Shown here: positions 25,753-34,234 of the stretch, in pieces
How the letters are laid out: each line of letters opens with the position of its first letter
Position numbering within the stretch: position 1 is the first letter of the stretch
Assembly (NCBI GenBank): GCA_944324665.1
Contig: CALUXD010000003.1
Coordinates: 87,510-151,509, forward strand
Direction: 5' to 3'
DNA length: 64,000 nucleotides
Source: Candidatus Proelusimicrobium volucris
GTDB lineage: Bacteria; Elusimicrobiota; Elusimicrobia; Elusimicrobiales; Elusimicrobiaceae
Translations under genes and position numbers: made by a program
Notes under the pieces: model-generated
Seen by the model: the letters and a program-made list of their open reading frames with translations, nothing else
Told to the model about the DNA's origin: nothing
Database searches by the model: none

Positions 25753-26928
25753 TTATTTGTTGTAGTCCGAAATGAAACTTCTAAATTCCACGCTGTTGTT
25801 GATGTTTTTAAACAGCCAGGCCTTTTTCCCGCTTTCGTAAAGAGAATCAAAATCTTTAAAATTGTTCTTCAAAGCCAAATCAAGATGCTTGTACATATTG
25901 CGTTTGTCTTTCTTTACGGTCCAGTAATAACCGGCCATATTGATATGCGTCGTAGGCAGATAGGAGGATAATTTTAAAGACATATCAAAATCTTTTTTCG
26001 CTTTTTTGTAATTCTTCAGCTTCAAATAAGCGTATCCGCGGTTGTTATAAGGTATGGCCCACTTGGGATTTAACGCTATGGCGTAGGAATAATCTTCCGC
26101 GGCGGCGCGCCAATCGTCCAATTCCTCATAAATTAAACCGCGGCGATTGTAATATGTGTATTCCGGCTTTAGGGCTATGAGTTTAGTATAATCCTGCGCC
26201 GCCTGCTCATAGTCGCCTATTTCCTTGAAGGCCGAAGCCCTTAGCAGCCAAGCGGTATCGAAGGAAGGATCTCTGTTTAAAGTCTTGCTGAAATAGGATA
26301 TAGCCTCATCGTAGAGTTCATTATTGAAGTATATGCGCCCTATATAAAATAAGGCTTCCGTATCATCGGGATTTTGTTTTAGCAGCTTGTTGAAAACCTT
26401 GCGCGCTTTATCGTATCGGTATAAAAAGAAATTGGCCCGGCCTTCCATTATCTCAATTGTATGTTCCTTGGATTTCCTGTTTTTTATTTTCTCCAAATCC
26501 TTAAGGGCGGGCGAATATTTTTCCAAAGTCATATAACATTGGGCGCGGTTGTAGTAGAAATCGTCGTAATTGCTTTTTAGTTTTATCGCTTCCGAAAAGT
26601 CCCTTATCGCAGAATCACAGTCATTTCGCTGCATATAGGCCAAGCCTCTCGCGTAGTATTTGAAAGGATCTTTGGGAGATAGTGTTATTATCTTGTTATA
26701 GTCCGCCAAAGCCTTTTTAAAAAGACCTTTCTCCTTATAAGCGTCGGCGCGGTGGTGATAGGCATTTGTAAACTTGGGGGATTTGTCTATGGCTTTGGAC
26801 AGCAGCTTGATTCTTTCGTTAATATCCTCAGTCTTTAATGCTTTATCATAATATTGCCGCGCGCTTTGGGCATAAACCAAAGGCGCAAGCATAAAAAGTG
26901 ATAAAAGCAAACAGATAAAGTGTTTCAT
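25753..26928 (-). CDS. Secreted TPR-repeat protein
   Basis: 391 residues. Signal peptide (MKHFICLLLSLFMLAPLVYA), then about ten consecutive 34-residue TPRs over residues 22-355. The consensus is clear in units such as TEALFYIGRIYFNNELYDEA and WAIPYNNRGYAYLKLKNYKK. A scaffold for protein-protein contacts in the periplasm. The start overlaps the stop of the membrane protein upstream (ATGA), so the two are translationally coupled and may form a complex. Confidence 0.85.
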   Translation of the reverse strand: MKHFICLLLSLFMLAPLVYAQSARQYYDKALKTEDINERIKLLSKAIDKSPKFTNAYHHRADAYKEKGLFKKALADYNKIITLSPKDPFKYYARGLAYMQRNDCDSAIRDFSEAIKLKSNYDDFYYNRAQCYMTLEKYSPALKDLEKIKNRKSKEHTIEIMEGRANFFLYRYDKARKVFNKLLKQNPDDTEALFYIGRIYFNNELYDEAISYFSKTLNRDPSFDTAWLLRASAFKEIGDYEQAAQDYTKLIALKPEYTYYNRRGLIYEELDDWRAAAEDYSYAIALNPKWAIPYNNRGYAYLKLKNYKKAKKDFDMSLKLSSYLPTTHINMAGYYWTVKKDKRNMYKHLDLALKNNFKDFDSLYESGKKAWLFKNINNSVEFRSFISDYNK

Positions 26929-27785
26929 TTCAGCAGAAGTATAATTAAAGCCTGGCTCGCCAACATTATTATACCTATAAGATAGCCCGCCGCTATTGCC
27001 AGCTTAGTAAAGAAAGTGAGATTTAATATTATTGCCGCCACCAAGGCCGCTTTGGCAGACATTATCGCAAAGAAATCGGCCTTGTTTTTTATTTTTGAAA
27101 GGCTGCTTAACAATACTTTCCTGCAAACGAATATCACTCCGCCCAAAATGGCCAGAGCGGTTATCCCGGCGGCTGTTTTTGCCGCGTATTTGCGTATGTT
27201 TTTGGATAGATCGTCAAAAGTTTGTTTGACTACGCGGGAAACCTCGTTGCGGGAAAGAGTGTCGGCTATATTGTCTATTTTGCTCTCGATTGAATTTTTT
27301 ACTCTGTTAATGGTTTCCCTTATTAAATTGCCAAAAGCTTCAGAGAAGGCTTTTATGGTATATAGCAATCCCATGGAGGCACCGTAAAAAAGCCCGAAAA
27401 GCCCGTAAAATCCGAACAGGATTATCCCCGCAATTATAAGATACCAAAGCGGATATCCTTGGCCCGCGAAGCAGGTGTAAAACAGATAATATGTCCCAAT
27501 AGTAAACAATAGCGCGCTTAACAGCGTCCAGGGTATTATTGTTTTTATACCCTGCGATATTAAAGAGGTAAAAGTTTTTACCAGTTTTTCGGCTAGGCTT
27601 TCTTTGCCTGATTTGCCGTAAAAACGACGGGAAGGGGAACTTTCGTGTTTCTTTATAGGGTATCGTTTGTGAGTATGGGCTTTATCCTTTGGATATTGCC
27701 CGCCGCCGCGGTTGCCTTCTCGTCTTTCGACGGGTTGAAGGATATGCGTTTTTATAGCTTCGGATTTATTGTGTTTTTCTGTCAT
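26925..27785 (-). CDS. Membrane protein of unknown function with basic N-terminus
   Basis: 286 residues. The first 80 residues are hydrophilic and strongly basic (His/Lys/Arg/Gly-rich). After them come membrane segments near 95-118, 125-155, 205-225 and 235-285, with an amphipathic helix between (NLIRETINRVKNSIESKIDNI). No family recognised. RBS AAGGGG is upstream. It lies between a 46-residue Cys/His-rich gene and the TPR gene, in one transcription unit. Confidence 0.65.
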   Translation of the reverse strand: MTEKHNKSEAIKTHILQPVERREGNRGGGQYPKDKAHTHKRYPIKKHESSPSRRFYGKSGKESLAEKLVKTFTSLISQGIKTIIPWTLLSALLFTIGTYYLFYTCFAGQGYPLWYLIIAGIILFGFYGLFGLFYGASMGLLYTIKAFSEAFGNLIRETINRVKNSIESKIDNIADTLSRNEVSRVVKQTFDDLSKNIRKYAAKTAAGITALAILGGVIFVCRKVLLSSLSKIKNKADFFAIMSAKAALVAAIILNLTFFTKLAIAAGYLIGIIMLASQALIILLLK

Positions 27786-27810
27786 ATAACCCCTTATATG
27801 AAGACGGCCG

Positions 27811-27951
27811 TCAGTCGTGATGTCCGCAGCAGCCGCAGCAGGAATCGCAATGATGGTCTTTCTTGTTTAGAGAAGGAACGTCATCTGATATTTTTATTAC
27901 TTTCCCCGTTTTTTTGTCAAAAACGTATCTGCCAGTATTATTATTCGTCAT
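27811..27951 (-). CDS. 46-residue Cys/His-rich putative metal-binding protein
   Basis: Short gene. The N-terminal half, TGRYVFDKKTGKVIKISDDV, looks like a small beta hairpin and is followed by a metal-binding-type tail DHHCDSCCGCCGHHD with five Cys and four His. Comparable short proteins with a YVFDxxTGKVVKIS opening and a CxxCC tail are known from many bacterial genomes in small zinc-ribbon-like form; this is a recollection, not a search. A promoter TTGACC-17-TATTTT at 27966-27994 puts the start site only about eight bases before the ATG. The next gene begins 25 bases after its stop. Confidence 0.65.
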   Translation of the reverse strand: MTNNNTGRYVFDKKTGKVIKISDDVPSLNKKDHHCDSCCGCCGHHD

Positions 27952-27965
27952 ATAAATTATTCTAC

Positions 27966-27994
27966 AAAATATGGTGATTATATTGTTGGGTCAA
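27966..27994 (-). promoter_or_regulatory. Promoter of the small Cys/His-rich gene unit
   Basis: Minus strand: TTGACC (27989-27994), 17-base spacer, TATTTT (27966-27971). It overlaps no coding sequence and lies between the giant gene's stop and the small gene. The predicted leader is very short and has no Shine-Dalgarno sequence. Confidence 0.5.
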
Positions 27995-28011
27995 ACATTT
28001 TTATCGGTGGC

Positions 28012-31000
28012 TTACATAGCGGCCGGCGTTTGCAAGGCATTATCTGCTATGGCGGGGATAGGTGGTAAAATCTTGTCTTGCGGCTGGCATTGTTTAAAAA
28101 GTGCTTGATCCAGTATTTCCATGGCTTGATCTTTTTTCTTGGAAGCTATAGGTATAATGTCGGTATCGCTGTTAAAAAACATTATCCAATCGTCGGCCAT
28201 ATCTTTATATAAATTCCAAAAGTTATTTCTGCTTTTGTAGTATCTGTCGGTAAGATTCCCGTATGGGGCATCGTGTCCGCCTTCCAATACTCTGGAATGC
28301 ACTCTGGAAATAGATTCTTGCGGACTCTTAACGAAAGTATATACTATTATTACGCGGTAACCGTTGTCTTTGGCTCTTTGTATCAGCGTTTTAGTGCTTC
28401 TGCCAGATAGGGTGCTTTCCATTACGAAAGAGCGATCGTTTCGTATCATTTCGTCCATTTTGTTTATTAATACCCTGCCCGCTTCGAAGGTATTAAGATT
28501 TTGTTCGGAGGATATTAAGTCCTGATTTAGAAACGGTAAATTTTTATCGGCAAGGATCTTATTGTATAAGTAAGTTTTTCCGCTGCCGTTTGGCCCTCCT
28601 AAAATAAATAAGGTTTTTGTGCTTGGTGGGGAAGTTAAATCCAAAATAGCATCATCTTTTATTGCCGGGGCCGGTTTAAAGTAGCCTTGCAATTGGCGCA
28701 ACGCGGTGACGATATTATCTCTCTTAATATCTCCGGAAAAAGTATAAGGAACATTTAATATGCCGTACCAAGTATCGTTGTTTAAGTATTCCAAATGCAA
28801 ATGGGGGGCTTCATTCTTTATTTCGTGGTTGCCAAGGCGCATCCTTACGGTATAGTTGTAATTGTATACGTGTACGTCACCCTCTTTGTTCTGTACGTAA
28901 TGCACCGGGGTCGAATCGCTCGCGCCGAGCATATAAGAAACCCATGGCCCCAGTTTGTCCAGGATATCTTGTGTGGAGGCAATATTCTGTTCGTTGGGAG
29001 GGAGATTGCTTTTGTGAATCCAATCTACTATGGCTTTGCCTATATCCAACGGCTGTGTTTCGGCAGAAACGCCGATTCTGGAAGGAGCTAGGGCTGAGGA
29101 ATCGTCCCATACGCCGCTTTTGCTTACCAGGCAGCCTTTGATGTCGGTAAAATTATTTGAGGATTTATTTAGCGTAAGTTCATCTACGGCACTTTTTGCC
29201 TTTATTATGGCCGCAGCCATATTAAGAGCTTCATAGGGGCTCATCTCGGAGAGCGCTTTCCTTAAAGAATGTCTTAAGTTTTGGCTGGAAAACAGCGAGC
29301 CGATATTGGCTTTGGCAAATTCTATTTCATTTAAATAGTGAATGCTTTGCAGAATTTTATCCTCGGAGAAGTTTTTTATTGAGGCAAATTCCGGGATATG
29401 CAGCAACCTGGCGGGATTAAAAGCAATGGCTTTATAATAAACGTAAAAGTAATCAAGGGAATTTAAGTAATCTTTTATTTTATTTGCGCGAGCTTTGGCG
29501 GAAGTATTTAAATCGGCTATTTTTATAAGGGCCTGCTCATTGACGATAATTTTTAAAAATCGTTCAAAGGTTGATATGGACAAGCTAGGCGCTATCGATT
29601 TAAGGAATGAAAGGTGTTTATTATATGTTTTAAGAGATAGATTCGTCCCTTGAGCTAGGCCGTTATCTTCAATAAAACGAATTATTTGAGGTGCGGTCAT
29701 TTGCTGGCCGTTGACTTGGAAGAGCGTATTTTGTGATTGTAGTATTCTGTTTTCCAATACCGATCTTATAGAACGTTCGTAATTGGAAAGGGAATTTTCC
29801 GTATGTATTACCGAAATTTGCTGAGGCTGGTTTAGATTTTTATAAAGATATTGGTATAACAGAAAATCTTGGGCTTGCGGCGAGCCAAAGGCTACCAAAG
29901 GCCAAGCGGTCATGGCAACCAAAGTGGGCTTTAAATATTTTTCCGTATGAGGAACACTTCCGTAATTTATTTTGTTTTCTAAGTCGGCATATATATTCTT
30001 CGCAAATATGGAGGTAAATACAAACGGCGAAACTGACGCCATAGTCCAGTTCTTTAGCGTCTGACTTATAGCCTTGGGGCTTAAGGAGTTTACGACATTG
30101 CCGCCAGGCAAAGGTATGGTGTTGTATGTTTGGAATATTTTGGGGTCAAATAAAGATGCCGGCTTAACGGTAGGTGTCGCAACGGGCTTTATGGTGCCCA
30201 AGGATATCAAATCGGAACTTTTTGCACCGTTAAGGACCCATTCCGTCGCGGCGGGGAAAGCCTTATCAAAGGTGATAAGCGACTTAGGGGTAGTGGTGGC
30301 GACTTGGTAGTTGAACATTAAAGCCGTTCCCATCAAAGTAGCCCTATTATTTATAAAGCGCAATGTTTTGCTTAAGAAAGCCATATTGTGTTTGTTCAGA
30401 TAGGAGTAGAATTTATCCGCTGCGCTTGGCCCTGTCTTTGCAAATAGTCTGGAGGATATTGTAGGCGGTGTGTAAGGAGATGAAATATGTAAAGCTTCTT
30501 CAATGGTGATTCCTTTTCCGGTTTCAAGCTGCCATATGCCCAAGGTGCCGTCTTCGTAAGAAGGTTTGTTCCACCAATTTTTTAATGGTGAAGCAAAATA
30601 CTTATTCCACCAGGAAGTGGCTTTGAAATTACCCTTTGCTGTTCTTAGCGAAGACATGGCGGAAGTATAGTCATTATAGCTTTGTATAAAATTCAACTCA
30701 CCCGCGGTGAAAACCGGTTGTTGGGGTATAGTTGCAGATCCGTTTTTAAAGCTTTCGACTTGCGCATTGTAAGAAGCGGCTTTGTTATTGTAGCCTTCGG
30801 AGTAAATTCTGGCTTTTTGTACAAAAGACTGCTGGGTTTTTGCCGCTTCATATTTGGCCTGAGCCAACTCCGCTTTTGCTGTTTCTCTTTTGCCGGGTGA
30901 TTTTTTTTGAGATATTTTTTGCTTGGCTGTTTTTGCGGCATTTTCCAATTTCGCCAAATTGCGTTTGTTTAAATCATTTTGCAATTTTAAGGCTTCACGC

Positions 31001-32823
31001 GCGGATACGGGCTGGCGGAATATGGTTTTGATGCGGTTGCCGGCCCGAAGGAGGCTTCTCCTTGCGGAGATGTATTGCCCCATTTTAGCATAATTTGCTC
31101 TTATATAAGCCAGCCGCTTGGCGTTGTTCTGTATTTTGAAAGCTTTAATTGCCGTGTAGGTGGACTTGCTTAAACCTGCCAGGTTTTTGCCAATTTTGGC
31201 AAGGCCTATGGTACCCCAAATCATTAGCAGTATATCGCCGGCCAAGGCTGCCCTGTTAAGATAATCGAAAGCCAAGTTTACTGTGTTTTTACGATTTTTG
31301 CTTTCCTTATCCACTATTGCGTTTTTGTTTAAAGCGGTTTTTATAGCGGGGTATTTATTCAAAAGGGCGCGGTCTATATCGTATTCGTAAATTGGGCTTA
31401 TATCCCCGAACAAGGTGTTTGCCATCAGCAAAGCATAGTCTTTAGCTTTTTGAGCGGATACGCCGCTATTTTTGCCGGTCAGCGCACCAAAGAGGAAAGG
31501 CTTAATGGTATCGCTCATTTTCCGGTTTGTCGCGTATTTTGCCAGCAAATTAGCGCTTTGGGGAGTGCCGTCTTCAGACAAAATTAAAGCTATGTCGGTA
31601 AAAGTATTTCCGTAAGAGTAATTGGTATTATATTGCGCTTGCTGTGAGATGGCGCCTAAATATTTACCGCTTGCGTTTTGCGCCGTTTGTGAATAATGGG
31701 AGAGGGTAATCCATTCGCTCCAATGCGGGCCGTTTTGTTCCATTTTGGTATAACGGGCAAGCAGGGAATCCAATGCGGAGTAATTGCCGTTAGCCAGCAA
31801 AGCGGAGAACCCGGAGCCGAGTATGTGGCTAAAGGCTATGGTATTTTCACTTCTGATTATTAAATCGGAAATCGCTTTTGAGTAAACAGGGCTCTGTTTG
31901 GGGGCGAGGTATCCCGCTATTACTATGCTTTCCGTTATATTTTTAATAAGTACGGAGGTAACCTTTTTTCCCTTTTCACTACTTATGCTGCCGGGGGAAA
32001 GATTTTTTAAACTTTGTTTTCGCAGAAAAGCCAAATGATAGGCGTAAGTGACATTCCTTTCGTGTTGCGTTAAGACTTTTTTCCCGTTCAGTTCCAAGTT
32101 TAACAGTATCTGAGCTGTTCCCAAAGAGAGATTTTGCGGCCCTATTGCCGAAATTGCGGCCCTGGCTACTGTATAGGCGGCGTCCTCTATTTTGGCTTGA
32201 TTTTTTTTGCGCCAATTTATTTCTTCTTGGGCGTCTTTTTTATATTCCTTATAGGCTTCTTCCGCGGGGAAAGCGTTTAAAAGGTCATTAGCCAACTTAT
32301 CTTCGGGGTTTTTAAAGGGGACGGCATTTTCATATCCGCTGTTCTTGATGTTTTTTTTGGCGTAAGTCAGCAGCATTTGGAGATATAATTTGCTAAATTG
32401 CGTATATGGCAGAATAGCCGGTTCTCTAAGATATTCTCCCAAGAATTGTTTTAATTGGTTTTCCAAAGCGTCTATGTTTTTTGAACCTGCGGCTTTCACG
32501 TACATCGGCCACATATTTCCGTATTTTGCGCTTCCCTGCTTTTTTAAAGAGGCCAATTTTTTGTTTGCAGGGCTGTTATTTATCGCTTTAAGGGAGGCGT
32601 CCACCTGTGCTTTAAGAGCGTTTTCGTGGATATTGCCCTTATCGCCGCGCAGGAAGGCGTTGTCTATTTTGTCCAAATCGGAGAGGGCGTCGGCGTAAGG
32701 TGCTTGATAGTTTGTGTTATTGACTAAATTTGCGGCATTGGCTATATTGGCCTGCAACATAATTATTGCCGACATAACGGAGGCTATAAATTTTTTAGCT
32801 TTAAACAAGTTTTTATTCGACAT
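28012..32823 (-). CDS. Giant exported protein with C-terminal zeta-toxin/COG4185 P-loop kinase domain
   Basis: 1603 residues. Signal peptide 1-30 (MSAIIMLQANIANA). A long, mostly alpha-helical region follows, with a hydrophobic segment near 518-545 (AALAGDILLMIWGTIGLAKIG region), a Lys/Ala/Gln-rich coiled-coil-like stretch near 620-660 and a second hydrophobic patch near 830. Residues about 1405-1580 are a zeta-toxin-family kinase of the COG4185 type. It has Walker A GGPNGSGKT (1409-1417), the strand FVMESTLSGR, a substrate-side GYRVIIVY, and the arginine-rich lid GGHDAPYGNLTDRYYKSRNN. Zeta/PezT enzymes phosphorylate UDP-GlcNAc, while substrates of COG4185 members are mostly unknown. Such domains are normally small cytoplasmic toxins, so one at the end of an exported giant is unusual and resembles a polymorphic toxin. 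No matching antitoxin or epsilon-like gene is adjacent. Confidence 0.8.
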   Translation of the reverse strand: MSNKNLFKAKKFIASVMSAIIMLQANIANAANLVNNTNYQAPYADALSDLDKIDNAFLRGDKGNIHENALKAQVDASLKAINNSPANKKLASLKKQGSAKYGNMWPMYVKAAGSKNIDALENQLKQFLGEYLREPAILPYTQFSKLYLQMLLTYAKKNIKNSGYENAVPFKNPEDKLANDLLNAFPAEEAYKEYKKDAQEEINWRKKNQAKIEDAAYTVARAAISAIGPQNLSLGTAQILLNLELNGKKVLTQHERNVTYAYHLAFLRKQSLKNLSPGSISSEKGKKVTSVLIKNITESIVIAGYLAPKQSPVYSKAISDLIIRSENTIAFSHILGSGFSALLANGNYSALDSLLARYTKMEQNGPHWSEWITLSHYSQTAQNASGKYLGAISQQAQYNTNYSYGNTFTDIALILSEDGTPQSANLLAKYATNRKMSDTIKPFLFGALTGKNSGVSAQKAKDYALLMANTLFGDISPIYEYDIDRALLNKYPAIKTALNKNAIVDKESKNRKNTVNLAFDYLNRAALAGDILLMIWGTIGLAKIGKNLAGLSKSTYTAIKAFKIQNNAKRLAYIRANYAKMGQYISARRSLLRAGNRIKTIFRQPVSAREALKLQNDLNKRNLAKLENAAKTAKQKISQKKSPGKRETAKAELAQAKYEAAKTQQSFVQKARIYSEGYNNKAASYNAQVESFKNGSATIPQQPVFTAGELNFIQSYNDYTSAMSSLRTAKGNFKATSWWNKYFASPLKNWWNKPSYEDGTLGIWQLETGKGITIEEALHISSPYTPPTISSRLFAKTGPSAADKFYSYLNKHNMAFLSKTLRFINNRATLMGTALMFNYQVATTTPKSLITFDKAFPAATEWVLNGAKSSDLISLGTIKPVATPTVKPASLFDPKIFQTYNTIPLPGGNVVNSLSPKAISQTLKNWTMASVSPFVFTSIFAKNIYADLENKINYGSVPHTEKYLKPTLVAMTAWPLVAFGSPQAQDFLLYQYLYKNLNQPQQISVIHTENSLSNYERSIRSVLENRILQSQNTLFQVNGQQMTAPQIIRFIEDNGLAQGTNLSLKTYNKHLSFLKSIAPSLSISTFERFLKIIVNEQALIKIADLNTSAKARANKIKDYLNSLDYFYVYYKAIAFNPARLLHIPEFASIKNFSEDKILQSIHYLNEIEFAKANIGSLFSSQNLRHSLRKALSEMSPYEALNMAAAIIKAKSAVDELTLNKSSNNFTDIKGCLVSKSGVWDDSSALAPSRIGVSAETQPLDIGKAIVDWIHKSNLPPNEQNIASTQDILDKLGPWVSYMLGASDSTPVHYVQNKEGDVHVYNYNYTVRMRLGNHEIKNEAPHLHLEYLNNDTWYGILNVPYTFSGDIKRDNIVTALRQLQGYFKPAPAIKDDAILDLTSPPSTKTLFILGGPNGSGKTYLYNKILADKNLPFLNQDLISSEQNLNTFEAGRVLINKMDEMIRNDRSFVMESTLSGRSTKTLIQRAKDNGYRVIIVYTFVKSPQESISRVHSRVLEGGHDAPYGNLTDRYYKSRNNFWNLYKDMADDWIMFFNSDTDIIPIASKKKDQAMEILDQALFKQCQPQDKILPPIPAIADNALQTPAAM

Positions 32824-32936
32824 AATTCTCTACGCTCGCCGCAAATCTTTTCGGATATATATTTATATTAAAATGATGACATAAAAACATCTCTGTCGCA
32901 AGGGTCAATAGTCCCAAGCGGCAATACCCAAAGGGC

Positions 32937-34097
32937 CTAGTTTTCGTTTATTGATTTTGCCGCGGCGCAGGCGCTGGCCCAAGCCCAAGCAAGATTATAA
33001 CCGCCCAGCTGTCCGCTTATGTCTAGACATTCGCCTGTAAAATAGAGGCTTTTTGTTTTTTGGGACATCATTGTCTTTGATGAAATTTCTTTAGTCGATA
33101 TTCCGCCGGCCGTTATTTCGGCTTTTTCGTATCCCGTTAATTTTTCTACGGTAAAAGAAAAATCGTTGATTTGCTTTGCCGTTTGGGATATTTCTTCCTT
33201 CGTAAGATCGGCTGTTTTTTTGTCAAAACCGTTTAAAATCGCTTTAGCGAGCCTTGGCGGAATCAAACGCTCAATCAAGGATAGCAAATGTTTGGGCCCG
33301 TTTTTGTTTTGCTTTATAAAATCTTCGGCTTTAATTTGCGGGCAGAAGTTTATTTCAAGCGTTTTGTTTTTTATCCCGTAAAGCGAAAGATTGAACAAGG
33401 CAGGGCCGCTTATTCCATCATGGGTAAAGAGTAGCCCTCCCAAGAATTTATTTTTACCGCAGGTAAGCTCGGCCTTCAGGGAAATCCCTGCCGTATCGGC
33501 AAAACGGTTTTTTAAATCGCCCGTGAAAACTACTCCGCATAATGCCGGATAAGGCGGCACGATTTCATGGCCGAAACTTTCCGCCAAATCAAAAGCGGCT
33601 GAGGACGCCCCCATATTTTTGTGGCTTAATGCGCCTAACGAGCAGACCAAATTTTTGCATTTAAAAACTTCTCCGCCGGCATAAACCTCAAAAATATCCC
33701 CGTTTTTTAAAGCTTTTTTGAATTTGCAGCCCAACCGTATGTCTATATTTTGGCCCAAGGAATTTAGCAAAGCGTCCAATACGGATCTTGAAGATCGCGC
33801 GAAGAATTTCCCGTCTTCCCTAAGGGTAAAATCGGCTTTATTTTCAGCCAGGAGTTTCTTGAAGTCTTCAAAGTCGAAAGATTTTAAGGCGGATATACAG
33901 AAATGCGGGTTTTGTCCGTAATAGTTCTTAAAGGATAAGTCGGCATTGTAAAAATTGCAAAGCCCGCCTCCGCTGGCCAAAAGTTTAAGGCCGGGTTTTT
34001 GGTTCCCTTCAATAATCAAAGTCTTTGCGTTTTTTATTTTTGCGGCACACATAAGTCCGCTTGCGCCCGCGCCGAGTATTATGCAATCGAAGATCAT
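32937..34097 (-). CDS. HI0933/BaiN-type NAD(P)/FAD-dependent oxidoreductase
   Basis: 386 residues. FAD dinucleotide-binding motif GAGASG at 9-14, then GLKLLASGGGLCNFYN, the family signature. The C-terminal GGISTKEISSKTMMSQ and LYFTGECLDISGQLGGYNLAWAWASACAA (split motif) are diagnostic of the HI0933 family (PF03486). Some gut members reduce bile-acid intermediates or other enones; most have unknown substrates. It is divergent from the M24 peptidase pair. Confidence 0.9.
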   Translation of the reverse strand: MIFDCIILGAGASGLMCAAKIKNAKTLIIEGNQKPGLKLLASGGGLCNFYNADLSFKNYYGQNPHFCISALKSFDFEDFKKLLAENKADFTLREDGKFFARSSRSVLDALLNSLGQNIDIRLGCKFKKALKNGDIFEVYAGGEVFKCKNLVCSLGALSHKNMGASSAAFDLAESFGHEIVPPYPALCGVVFTGDLKNRFADTAGISLKAELTCGKNKFLGGLLFTHDGISGPALFNLSLYGIKNKTLEINFCPQIKAEDFIKQNKNGPKHLLSLIERLIPPRLAKAILNGFDKKTADLTKEEISQTAKQINDFSFTVEKLTGYEKAEITAGGISTKEISSKTMMSQKTKSLYFTGECLDISGQLGGYNLAWAWASACAAAKSINEN

Positions 34098-34177
34098 ATA
34101 AGCAATGGTACAAAAGATTTTAGATTAAAGGTAAAAGTTTCGGCGATAAGCGAAACAAGATTTGATTATTCGGCCTT

Positions 34178-34205
34178 TTATTAAGGCTTAGGCAAATTGT
34201 ATAAT
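34178..34205 (+). promoter_or_regulatory. Promoter of the M24 peptidase / efp operon
   Basis: TTATTA (34178-34183), 16-base spacer, TATAAT (34200-34205), extended by TG at -15. It lies 29 bases upstream of an ATG with AAGGAG. Confidence 0.55.
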
Positions 34206-34234
34206 GTAAATAATTAAACATTAAGGAGTCGGAT

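Noticed and set aside
28012..32823. Frameshift or fusion artefact joining two genes in the giant frame
   Set aside because: A single frame of 1603 codons with uniform codon style, a signal peptide at the start and an in-frame kinase domain; no internal RBS plus start before the kinase was evident. Read mapping would settle it.
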